This document shows, one piece after another, positions 32,635 to 43,013 of a stretch of 64,000 nucleotides of DNA; the stretch's first letter is position 1, and each line of letters starts with the position of its first letter. Both the position numbers and the translations under genes were made by a program. The notes under the pieces were generated by a model. That model did not search any database, was not told the DNA's origin, and worked only from the letters and a program-made list of their open reading frames with translations. Source of the stretch: Bipolaris cookei (taxonomy: Eukaryota; Ascomycota; Dothideomycetes; Pleosporales; Pleosporaceae); the NCBI GenBank assembly GCA_002286855.1, contig NRSV01000097.1:18903-82902 (forward strand), written 5' to 3'.

Positions 32635-35600
32635 TCATGCAGCGCTCAGCGCATGTACAACCAACACTGGCACAAGTGCCGCAATGACAAGGCTAACATT
32701 AACTGTGATACCAGCAATAAGCGCCATCCTCTTCGAGTATGGCGTGCAGTGACCAAGATGACCGTTGGTCATTGAGGCGATGACGCTGTCTCCCATGAAG
32801 CGAAAGAGAATTATAGCCGGTGGAAGCACGCAAAACGCCGCGAATATCATCCAAGAAAGCTTACGCCTTCTTTCTTCATCTTCAGGGTTAACTTTACGTT
32901 CTACACAGAGCAAGTGAGGCGAATGTATGTAGCCAATGGTGCTTCGAGATGGAGCTGGATAAATCTCGAGGCTGGGGAATGAACGATGTAGAGGTGTGTT
33001 CGTGTCACTAGTCGATGGACGATCACCACCTAAAAAGTGTGTGATATGAGTACGTTTTGTTGAAGAAGTTGATCGAGCTTCAGGCGATAGAAACATTTCT
33101 CGTAGTTTTGTCTGACCTGGTACAGCGGATCGACTCGTGCGACGTTGATTTCGTACAAAAGTAGTTGAGTTCCGGAGGTCCCGACAACCATCAAGAGGCG
33201 AACAGATCTCTTGCGCTTGTCTTAATGCCTTTGAACTAGGGAAGAGAGTCATCTCAGATGTCGCCCGGCCATGCTTTGGCCCATGGGTTGATTGACGCTG
33301 GCTTATCCGCGTGACGCTGCCGGTAGCAGGAAATGGCGATGCATAAAACCCAGTGTAGTCCGAACTGGAACTGTGTCGGCCAATGGTCGAACTTTGTCTC
33401 ACACCGGGACTGCTAGTGTTTGTAACACTACTAGTTGTCCTGCACGTAGTCGTTTTGCGAGGAGTGCCGGTAAGCTTGCCTTTTGAACCGACAATTGAGA
33501 GCTTCTCAAGCATGGTTTGCCGTCCTCGACCGATGGGACCGCTCGGAGGGCCTGACATGTATGCCGGTTCTTGATTTTCAAGCACATCTGATTGAGGGAT
33601 CTGTGCTGCTAGCGGCTCATTAATGATGATGTTCTCATTAGGGCCAGAAGCTAATAGTTCTTGTGTTTCTTTGTCACCGAAGGCATACGGGTTTGCCGGC
33701 CGAGTAGAAGTATATGAGTGTCCTTTGGCATCATGTCCCAAAGCACTTTCTCGATCAGCAGAGTATTGGAACCCCGGCTTATCCCCCGAGGCAAACGGGT
33801 GAGCGGGTAACGGAGAGGAAGAAGTGTTGGGCGTCGTGTGCATGTCCGAGTGGATATTCAATCCAGGGGGCGGCGACCTGAAAGGATGAAAGTGCTGAGT
33901 CAGGATTGGACTTGGGTGATTGTAGTAGTTAGATCGAGCTGGTGACTGAGCTTGTTTTACCCAAGATGGGAGTGAACCATCCAAATTCAATCCGAGGCTA
34001 TTGCGCGTTCCCTCACTACTGCTATAGTCTGCGATACTGTCGAGCGACCCGAGATCTTTTAAGTCTCTACTGTTGCCGCCGACTGTCTCCCAATCATCTC
34101 GCTCTTCCACAGCGGCTCCCTCGTCATCATCCAAAGATATGTCGGTGACTGTTCTGTTTAGCAGCTGGCTGCCTGAGTTGCGTCTGGACCAGATGGCTGG
34201 AATCTTGTTGTCAATTCGTTGTTGGTTCACTGTGTCTTGAAAGATTTGTTCAGCTTGATCAAGAGCTTCCTTGGGTGTATTGGGGCTATCAGCCTCCACT
34301 TGTGAGTACGACGAGGAGGGTCCGAGAGGGTTGATTTTTGGTTGAGAGTACGATGAAGAATGCTCCAGATTCTGCGTTACATTAGGCTTTATAGGGTTTT
34401 CGTAACGAGAAACATTTAGAAGATCGCGTGTATCTCCATAAGAGTTGGCCGATTCGTCCGAAGTTATTTCAGAAATTCCCGAAGCAGAAGGGAAGAAGGG
34501 AGATTCACTATACTCAAAAGCCGGCGCGAGTGGTGGTACCTCTTGTGGGGGCAAACCCGAAGAATGAGCGAACATTGATCGCCCTAGGAAGCCAGCGTTG
34601 ATTTCTTGTAACGCAGGTTGTTGCATTACACACTCTAATGGATTGGCATTGTTTTTGTGATTGCTTATAAGGCCCTGCCGATAATTTGACGTGCGACGAT
34701 CATCTCCAGTATAGATAGATGAGGTTGGACATATCGAGTCTATGTCATCATAGTAGGATTTGGTCAAACCGCTTTCCTCTGAATGTGGTAACTGTGAAGT
34801 GGGCCTTGGCTCTAATTGTGTGGCGTTATCATCTGGTAACATTGATGAAAGCGGCTGTGTGTCATATCGTTCAATCGAGTACTTCTGTGATAACTCAGCC
34901 TCATCCTGTCCCGGAGAGAAGACCAGAAAGCTCTTAGGCGACATGGGGCCAGGAGATGTCATGAGAGACATTGCATCGACTGGGTCATAAGAGGTCTCAG
35001 GTATGGAGATATGTGGTCGAAGGGATCGTGGAAATTCCAAGTCCATGCTCATTGTCTCCGTGCTTACTTTTCGATTGTGAACTTCCTGTAGCTCCTCATC
35101 TTGGGGCTTTAATGGTGCTTTGCTCAGTCGCTGTGTCAAGCTGCGAGTCAGACCTTTGAGAGAGAAGCGCGATTCACGTGCAGGCGTCTTCATAAATAGA
35201 GGGGAGGGTATATCAGCAGATTCTGGGCTGTACATGGGAGACGTATACGAAGAGGAGTTCGGGCTGAGAGCTGCGGGCGTTGGGGGAGCTGGAAGATCCG
35301 TATTCGAGTGACTGGGAGACTCTGCGGGACGTCTCAGAATACCTGCGTGCGCTGCATGGAAATCTCCATACACAGCTCGCTTGGGAGCCATCTGGTGCTC
35401 TGGTAAGCCAGATTTCAAGACAGATTGAATATCTCGTACCTCTGAAAAGGCGTCGTCGGAAGTGGGCACAGGGAAGTAGTCACTCGAGTCGACGTCCCGC
35501 GAGGGAGTGACAATGTTGTGCAGTAATAGAGAATCGCGAGGGTTTACCAGATCGAACGAGGCACCCCGGTAGTGAATAGTTGCAGGTGTTGTGGGTGGCG

Positions 35601-36396
35601 TTTCAGGCTTGGTAGCTGCGAAATTTTGTGGGTTCACATGGACAGGCTCTCTTTCGTCTTGCGATGGAGAGGGTGGCGAGTCTACTCGGTGAGGTAGCTG
35701 TGGGAATCGCGATAGCGAAAATGACGAATGTGTTTTTGTTGTTTGTGCGTCACTCCAACGTGTGCGCTCTGTGGACAAGCTTGGCGTAGCCGGAGGCAGT
35801 GGTAGTGTTTGTGAAGATTCTACGTCCACAGGGGAGGGGGGGAATGTAACCAAACCAGTGGTGGCAGGCGGTCTCGGTAACCTCTTTCTCGAGTTGAAGT
35901 AACGTACCTTGCTAGAGGAACTGGTAGTGGATAGGCTTGATATGCTACCTGTCTGCTGGCGAGGTTCAGTCGACTGTGCTCGAAATGGTAGTTCGGGTCG
36001 TGTTTGCTGGTGGAAAGTATGCAAAGTTGGTTTCAGTTGATGGGCTGATTGCGAAAAGTGAAGAGAGCGTTGTGGCAGACTGGAGTCTGGCCAAGTTGAG
36101 GGTGGCACTGAAGCAGCACGCTCAATATCGCTCAGTGCAGGCGCTGCAGGTTTCCTCCGGAGAGTTTTGCCTGGCGGTGGCGTTTCCTTCCGGGCAAGCG
36201 TAGGCGTGTGCTGTCGCTTGCGGTATTCGTGGATAGTGAGTGTGTGAACTGGGGTCCGTGAGGAGACTGAGGAAGTGAGTGAGTGGTGCGGGGAGTGAAC
36301 CGGCGTCGTAGGATTGCCAGCGTGCAGCCGCGGTGAAGCCCGATCAGAAGCCCACGGCGACTGTGAATGGGGGTAGAAGGCAGCCATATTCGGCAT
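32635..36396 (-). CDS. Large Ser/Pro-rich protein with two C-terminal membrane helices (1253 aa)
   Basis: One uninterrupted exon starting at the ATG at 36396 (MPNMAAFYPH); the ATG at 36387 is an alternative. About 1170 residues are disordered and rich in Ser, Pro and Thr, with many short basic/Ser-Pro patches that look like phosphorylation sites. Near the C-terminus lie the conserved-looking segment NPEDEERRRKLSWMIFAAF, a first hydrophobic helix (about 1182-1203) and a second (about 1224-1250, GITVNVSLVIAALVPVLVVH), joined by a short loop (DSVIASMTNGHLGHCTPYSK). This layout, a long cytosolic tail anchored by a helical hairpin, resembles uncharacterised 'serine-rich' proteins of filamentous ascomycetes. 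No enzyme domain seen. Function unknown; a membrane-anchored scaffold is only a guess. Confidence 0.85.
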   Translation of the reverse strand: MPNMAAFYPHSQSPWASDRASPRLHAGNPTTPVHSPHHSLTSSVSSRTPVHTLTIHEYRKRQHTPTLARKETPPPGKTLRRKPAAPALSDIERAASVPPSTWPDSSLPQRSLHFSQSAHQLKPTLHTFHQQTRPELPFRAQSTEPRQQTGSISSLSTTSSSSKVRYFNSRKRLPRPPATTGLVTFPPSPVDVESSQTLPLPPATPSLSTERTRWSDAQTTKTHSSFSLSRFPQLPHRVDSPPSPSQDEREPVHVNPQNFAATKPETPPTTPATIHYRGASFDLVNPRDSLLLHNIVTPSRDVDSSDYFPVPTSDDAFSEVRDIQSVLKSGLPEHQMAPKRAVYGDFHAAHAGILRRPAESPSHSNTDLPAPPTPAALSPNSSSYTSPMYSPESADIPSPLFMKTPARESRFSLKGLTRSLTQRLSKAPLKPQDEELQEVHNRKVSTETMSMDLEFPRSLRPHISIPETSYDPVDAMSLMTSPGPMSPKSFLVFSPGQDEAELSQKYSIERYDTQPLSSMLPDDNATQLEPRPTSQLPHSEESGLTKSYYDDIDSICPTSSIYTGDDRRTSNYRQGLISNHKNNANPLECVMQQPALQEINAGFLGRSMFAHSSGLPPQEVPPLAPAFEYSESPFFPSASGISEITSDESANSYGDTRDLLNVSRYENPIKPNVTQNLEHSSSYSQPKINPLGPSSSYSQVEADSPNTPKEALDQAEQIFQDTVNQQRIDNKIPAIWSRRNSGSQLLNRTVTDISLDDDEGAAVEERDDWETVGGNSRDLKDLGSLDSIADYSSSEGTRNSLGLNLDGSLPSWVKQAQSPARSNYYNHPSPILTQHFHPFRSPPPGLNIHSDMHTTPNTSSSPLPAHPFASGDKPGFQYSADRESALGHDAKGHSYTSTRPANPYAFGDKETQELLASGPNENIIINEPLAAQIPQSDVLENQEPAYMSGPPSGPIGRGRQTMLEKLSIVGSKGKLTGTPRKTTTCRTTSSVTNTSSPGVRQSSTIGRHSSSSDYTGFYASPFPATGSVTRISQRQSTHGPKHGRATSEMTLFPSSKALRQAQEICSPLDGCRDLRNSTTFVRNQRRTSRSAVPGQTKLREMFLSPEARSTSSTKRTHITHFLGGDRPSTSDTNTPLHRSFPSLEIYPAPSRSTIGYIHSPHLLCVERKVNPEDEERRRKLSWMIFAAFCVLPPAIILFRFMGDSVIASMTNGHLGHCTPYSKRMALIAGITVNVSLVIAALVPVLVVHALSAA

Positions 36397-37771
36397 GTGT
36401 GAAATATGTGTTTGAAAACACGGGAATTCTGTTTAGGCAGGCTTTCCCCGACGACAAACTTGCACTGCTATTAATGTCGCGGAGGCTTATGGGCTCTTGA
36501 TCGGTCGTTTGTCTTGGATATCGAACTTGATGAAAGCGCTAGCGAACGCATGACGGAATCTACGCCATGGCAATGGGTTGCAGTAACCAGCACCGAAGAC
36601 TCTGGGTATCTTATCAGCCCTGTGTATTCTCCATCATACATGCAGTGCCCGACTAACCTCAATTGCCTTCGAACGTAAACTCGATCACCGTACCGATAAG
36701 GACTAAGTTTTGAGACCTATCCTTTGTCTAGTCCAAGATGAGAGTGCAGTACCACCTGTTTCTGCCTACAACTTTCTTATTATGCTGCCCTGATGTGAAG
36801 CGTATGTACGTAGGATAGAGCGACGTCAGAGGAAGCGAAGATTTGGGACGAACGTTCAGCAGCAAAGGCGAGGAAAGACGGGAGCATTAAATTCAGGGTC
36901 AATAGCAAAGAAGAAAGACTACAAGTGGTTGTTGGAGAGGAGAAGCGGACGAGGACGAGGAGGAAGGAGCGCTGCACGACGGCCTAGAGAGCGAGAGACG
37001 AGGAAGGCACGACGCCGTGGTACCGGGTACCTGGGGAAGGAAGACGCGACAAAACATCATTCGGAGCAACATTTTCAGAACGGGGCCGTCAGCCCTAGAC
37101 ATTTAGGGGAGGGTTCCGGGCAGTCGTCATCTCAGCAGACGACGCATTTCCACTGCATCCACGGTAGGTGTTATTGTTCATTACAACTACAAGGCTGTTG
37201 GGTGCGAAGAGAGAGCAATGCAGCGTCGTGGATGGCCGTCGCCTACTCGACCCCAGCCTAGCGCCTCCTACTCACCAGCCACTCAGACGTCGCAGATTCC
37301 CTCAGCCCCGAGACCGCAGATACGACCATCGAGCATCCTCAACCACTGGATCCCTTGCGCTGAATCCTGCTAGTATCCATCATCTCGTTTCGAACCCGCA
37401 CAACCGGGTACCGGCAGCTGTCACATATCCAATCAGCCACTACCGAGCTGTTGCCTCGTCCTGTGACAAGCCGGCACCACCCAACTGATGGAATTGCTTC
37501 TATTCAAGTCACGTAAGCGAGCCATTAGCGACCTGCAAACTGCATGTTCGCCCGCATCAGATCATCGCAAGGTCACGCAGAATGCCCCTATCCTGATACT
37601 GGCCCATTGATTTCTTGTGGCAGAATAGTAGATGCACACATGGAGGGTTAGCTTACGAATTGATTGTTATGTATATCGGGCCACATGCGCACATGTACAT
37701 GTACTTTTCACGTGACCAGGTGTTTATTAACTGCTCCTCCAGCGTGTGTTCTATTTCCTCCATTCTCTGCA
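36397..37771. other. Intergenic, leader of the large protein
   Basis: The stretch nearest 36396 should be promoter and 5' UTR; 36900-37050 is purine-rich on the plus strand (pyrimidine-rich on the transcribed strand). Plus-strand frames at 36929-37488 are Arg/Ser low complexity. No gene supported. Confidence 0.45.
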
Positions 37772-39157
37772 TCACCGAGTATAAGTCCTTCTAAATTCCG
37801 CTTCGCCACACTCCTTCAGGCGTATCCGTGACTTTCTGCGTCGTATTGATGGATGTCGCCTTGTTTCCACAACATGCGGGGGCGAATACGAAAAGCGTCG
37901 TGGATCAGGGCTTCGAGGAAATCGGTGGTCGACAACAAGTCGAACATCAATATGCTCAGGAGTCCAATTCCGTCTTTCTCGCTGGCTCGAGTCTTGTACC
38001 GGCGATTGATACTCACTCGGGGACCTAGGACGCCGCTTGGAGCGAGAAGCTGGACTGTCGGGCTCATTGGCTTTGTTCTCATCCTGTGGCCGCCGGTGAG
38101 TGGGGTTGGGGTTGGACTCTCCTTGATTTGTACCCTGATACAATTAGCTTGTGGCCTGTTTTATATGGCAAAGCAAACTTACGGCAGTCGGATAGATAGT
38201 CCCTGGCATCATTACATACTGATCCAGCGTGTGCATCAGATCTGCAAAGTTGTAGCCAAGCCCAGGATGACTGGGAAGAAACCGTTGTCCAACGTCGTGT
38301 TCAAAGCTGACAGCAAAGTTTTGCGATGGCATGTACTCGGAGAGATTATTGTACCATTGGGGATATGCACCATACCAAGTTGCTACGCTGGCATCTACAT
38401 TGACCGTCATGTACATGTTCTTAACATCCTTTGGCTTTTGCACAAGCATCACGAAATCAAACTCGCGCGGCAACCCTGATTTCTGGAGCACGTTCTCGCT
38501 AAGCGTCCAGACGGCCTTGGAGTCTTCAATACTCTGCCCCGACTCGTCTTGCCTTGACCGCACTGAACCTTGGATACTCATCATGTGAAAGACCTTGTAG
38601 CTGCTTTGCACAGATGCTTGTGGTATTATATATGCACCAACGGGGGATGCTGGAGACACGCCTAATGAGCTCGAAAGGCTAAAATTCCACTGGAGGTTCT
38701 CTGGGGATACAGCGCCAAACATGAGCTCTGGAGCGTGCTTCAGGATGCGTGGTTGCGAGCGCCTGGGCCGTTTGTGGGAGCTAGAGCTGGGGTCTTCACC
38801 GTGCAGGCTTACTTGAATCTCAGCACTCTTGAAACGATGCGATTCCGGATCATGTGGATGAAAGACGAAACGGACAGAGACAAAGTAGACATGGTTGATG
38901 GCGGCTCCATGGAGGACATCGGATCTGTAGAAGCCGTGTTGCAAGCGGTTCACATGAGCAGAGACGTACGCTCTTCCGGGCAGGTGGCGTTCGTAGAGAC
39001 ATATTTGGTTAAGATGAAGGCGTTTTTTCGGGATGTTGGGATCGTTGGATGGAGGCTTGGCCGGCGCTCTACTTCTTTTGACGGGTACATCTGATTGCGG
39101 TTGGCGAGGCTCCTCGTCTGCCTTATCCAGTTTGAGATGCTTGATGAGCGAGTGCAT
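37772..39157 (-). CDS. Hypothetical protein, two exons (445 aa)
   Basis: No family recognised. Exons 39157-38183 and 38134-37772 give 1338 nt. The 48-nt intron has a GTAAGT donor and ATCAG acceptor. The start is MHSLIKHLKLDKADEEP. Residues about 50-290 look folded: a region around ICLYERHLPGRAYVSAHVNR, then VYFVSVRFVFHPHD, then a beta-rich part with EFDFVMLVQKPKDVKNMYMT and WYGAYPQWYNNLSEYMP. This suggests a matrix- or enzyme-like globular domain, but no motif is diagnostic. The C-terminal 130 residues are Arg/Ser/Pro-rich and disordered. It is divergently placed from the urease gene 608 bp away. It could be a lineage-restricted protein. Confidence 0.65.
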
Positions 39158-39765
39158 CTCAGGTGGCGTGTAGAAGGGTATCGAGGGGTGGTCCTATGTG
39201 GCGCGGTACCTGGGTCATGCACACACGTTGCCTGGGCTTGGAATAGAGGCTACGCAGCTGGGGACTGTCATGTTGTTATAACAGTCATGGCTTTGGACGT
39301 GAAGATTAAACCGAGCAATGTGCGATCAAGGCAAAGGATATTGGGGCGGACCGCATGAGGTGTGGCACGGGGATGGTATTGTATCAACATCTGGCATGGT
39401 CAGCACCTCGTGGGCTTTGATGTTAATCAGCTTGGCTTGAGTCGCGATAGTCATGGCCATAGAACTGGGGCACATGGCATGGCATCGTGCTTATATGGTC
39501 ATGTGAGTGTTTGTCGGGTTATGGTTGAGGCGGTCGGGTGCGGGTGACCATGACAAAGGCTCGCTATCGGCAGCGGGCGGGTCCTTATCGTAAGCGGCCC
39601 CCGCAATCTGCCTCAAACGGTGAAGCCTGCGAGGCTGCTCAAGGGAAAGGGAAGTACTAGTTGGGTAGAAGGTGAATGGGAAAAGGAATTTGGTGGGGCT
39701 TTGTATTCTCCTACTACGCCGACGACACATACGTAGTCACTATACTTGGCTTGTGAACAGGCACC
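39158..39765. promoter_or_regulatory. Divergent promoter region with GATA motifs upstream of urease
   Basis: GATA-core sites are seen at 39446-39449 (GATA), 39565-39568 (TATC) and 39584-39589 (CTTATC, i.e. GATAAG on the minus strand). AreA/NIT2 GATA factors activate nitrogen-scavenging genes in filamentous fungi, so nitrogen control of urease is plausible. GATA cores are common by chance. Confidence 0.35.
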
Positions 39766-42572
39766 ATGCAGCTGTGTCCCAAGGAGGTGTGTCACTAGTC
39801 GCCATGACTGCTAGTACCTGACCAAAGCTTGCTAACAATGTGGTGACAGCTTGACAAGCTCGTCATATCCCAGCTGGGTCTGCTTGCCCAGCGTCGTCTG
39901 GCACGGGGCGTCAAGTTGAATCACGCTGAAGCTGCTGTATGTCCAAGACGCCCTTGCATGCCCTCTGCTAACGGCTGCAGGCATTGATTGCAAACAATCT
40001 CCACGAAGTACGAGCCCCTCCACTGACTGCACGCGCATCCCCGCTCCCATGCTGAACGCCCACAGCTTATTCGCGATGGCAACCATACTGTCGCCGATCT
40101 CATGTCCATTGGCAAGACCATGCTGGGTCGCCGCCATGTGCAGCCCGCAGTTGTATCATCGCTCGCAGAGTTGATGGTCGAGGGCACTTTCCCCACAGGC
40201 ACCTATCTTGTCACCGTCCATCATCCCATCTCCACCGAAGATGGAGATCTCGAAAAGGCGCTATATGGCTCCTTTCTACCTATCCCCCCTAATGAATTGT
40301 TCTCTCTGCCTGATGCAAGCGTGTACGAAGACACCAAGCAACCGGGCGCAATAGTCGCCGTCAAGGGAGAGAGCGGAACCATCAAGCTGAACGAGGGGCG
40401 CAAGAGAATCAAACTCAAGGTAAAGAGCATGGGAGACCGGCCAATTCAGGTATGTCAAGGCCGTCACATGGGGATACGGAACACGCGACTCATGCCGACA
40501 GGTCGGATCGCACTACCACTTTATCGAAACGAACCCTCAGCTACAATTCGACCGCGTACGAGCGCATGGCTACCGACTTGACATTCCCGCCGGCACCTCG
40601 GTGCGCTTTGAGCCTGGCGACACGAGGACCGTCACTCTTGTTCAAATTGGCGGAAACCAGATCATCAAGGGTGGAAATCAGATTGCTTCAGGGTTCATTG
40701 GCGACCTGTCCGTTGCCAACACTATTGTAGAGAAGTTACAAGCCGGAGGGTTTCTTCACGAGCCCGAGCCCCATGGCGATGCTGCCCATATCGATATTTG
40801 TACCATGGAGCGACAAGCCTACATCTCAATGTTTGGTCCGACAACTGGTGACTTGGTGAGACTAGGCGCTACAAATCTGTGGATCAAGGTAGAAAAGGAC
40901 ATGACCGTATATGGCGACGAATGCGCATTCGGAGGAGGCAAGACGCTGCGTGAGGGCATGGGTCAGGCTGGTGGTCGATCGGACAAGGAGTCTTTGGATA
41001 CAGTCATCACCAATGCCCTCATCGTCGATTGGTCCGGTATCTATAAAGCCGACATTGGAATCAAAGACGGCATGATTGTTGGCATTGGTAAAGCAGGCAA
41101 CCCTGATGTCATGAACGGCGTGGACCCCAAGCTGGTGGTCGGAGCCTGCACCGATGTCATAGCTGGCGAGCATAAGATTGTGACAGCCGGCGGTATTGAC
41201 ACACATATTCACTTGATTTGCCCACAGCAGGCGGAAGAAGCCATAGCATCTGGAATCACAACAATGCTCGGAGGTGGTACAGGCCCCAGCACTGGCTCAA
41301 ATGCGACAACATGTACGCCTGGTAAGACGCACATCAAGCAGATGCTTCAAGCTATTGACGAGCTTCCTCTCAACTATGGAATTACGGGTAAAGGAAATGA
41401 CTCTGAACTTCGACCGCTGCAACAGCAAGCCGAGGCCGGCGTTTGCGGTCTCAAACTGCACGAGGATTGGGGAACTACGCCTGCAGCTATTGATGCTTGC
41501 TTACAAGTCTGTGACGAATACGACATACAAACACTGATCCACACCGACACGCTGAATGAATCTGGTTTCGTCGAGTCGACTATCGCGGCGTTCAAGAACC
41601 GAACAATTCACACATACCATACCGAGGGTGCCGGTGGAGGACATGCTCCAGATATCATCAGTGTGGTTGAGCATGACAACGTGCTGCCTTCCTCAACCAA
41701 TCCTACCCGGCCATATACCCGCAACACGCTGGACGAGCATCTCGACATGCTCATGGTATGCCACCATCTGTCCCGCAATATTCCCGAGGACGTAGCGTTC
41801 GCCGAGTCGCGTATCCGCGCTGAGACAATTGCCGCAGAAGACGTACTTCACGACCTCGGCGCCATCTCAATGATGTCGTCGGACTCACAAGCCATGGGTC
41901 GTTGCGGTGAAGTCATTCTCCGCACCTGGAACACAGCACACAAGAACAAGGTGCAGCGCGGCACGCTCAAGGAAGATGAGGACACCGGCGCAGATAACTT
42001 TCGCGTCAAGCGATATATCAGCAAGTATACAGTCAACCCAGCCATTGCCCAGGGCATGGGCCATCTCATCGGCAGTGTTGAAGTAGGCAAACTAGCTGAT
42101 CTGGTCCTCTGGACTCCAAACAATTTTGGGGTAAAACCAAACTTGATCATAAAGAGCGGATTCTGTTCATACGCTGTCATGGTAACTACTCCCCCTTCAC
42201 CACTTCTCTCCTCCCAAACACACTTAAACTAACACGCTTGACCTCCAAAAGGGCGACCCCAACGGCTCCATCCCCATGGTCGAACCGCGAATCATGCGCC
42301 CCATGTTCGCTCCCCTCGTTCCTGCATCCAGCATAACGTTTGTCTCGCAAGCCTCGATTGCCTCGGGCGTCGTGCACTCGTATGGCCTGCGCAAGCGCGT
42401 CGAAGCGGTCCGGAACTGCAGGAATATCGGTAAGCGCGATATGAAGTTTAATGATACGAAGCCGAAGATGAAGGTCGATCCTGAGAGTTATACCGTTGAG
42501 GCTGATGGCCAGGTCTGTGTGGCTGAGCCGGCGGAGACGTTGCCTTTGACGCAGGGTTATTTTGTTTATTGA
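39766..42572 (+). CDS. Urease (nickel-dependent, single-chain plant/fungal type)
   Basis: Hydrolyses urea to ammonia and carbamate in the cytosol. Six exons: 39766-39786 (21 nt), 39850-39936, 39981-40007 (27 nt), 40066-40449, 40502-42181 and 42252-42572, totalling 2520 nt, or 839 aa, the length of jack bean urease. Gamma, beta and alpha parts are fused in that order, starting MQLCPKELDKLVISQLGLLA. Active-site residues are all present, one position beyond jack bean numbering: His408 and His410 (THIHLICPQQ), carbamylated Lys491 (GLKLHEDWG), His493, His520 (IHTDTLNE), His546 (TYHTEGAGGGHAPD), flap Cys593 and His594 (MVCHHLS), and Asp634 (SSDSQAMGR). The enzyme should be active if nickel accessory proteins, which are not in this window, exist. 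Confidence 0.97.
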
Positions 42573-43013
42573 TCTCTCTCTGTTTTTTTTTCTGATTATC
42601 TTTTCCTTTTATAAAAGACTGGCCATTTGTTGTATCTTGTAAATATATCTCGATAACGTCACTATGATTAGCAAATTGAACTATTCATGCTTTTTTTGGG
42701 GGGGGGGTGGAGAAAACGGTTCCTTTCGCAGACTTTTCCTCAATTCAATGTATGTTGCAATATTGCCCCGGACAAACCATATATTCGAAATGGCACTGCA
42801 TCATTCAAAACACTACGATTTACTCTACTTGCCCGTAAACACTCTACTCTGCTAGCGCCATAGTCTCTCTCTCCCTTGTTTGTATCTTTCATCGCGACCA
42901 ATAAATACCTATCTCCTATTCCAGAAAAACTGCCAAGGCCACAAGGCCACAAGTCCCCAAGCCCTCCAAAAATACCTCAAAAGCAAAACATCACGATACT
43001 ACCTTGAATACCA
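42573..43013. other. Intergenic between converging genes
   Basis: T-rich 3' sequence after urease, and a poly-G run at about 42699-42708. No gene seen. Confidence 0.5.
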
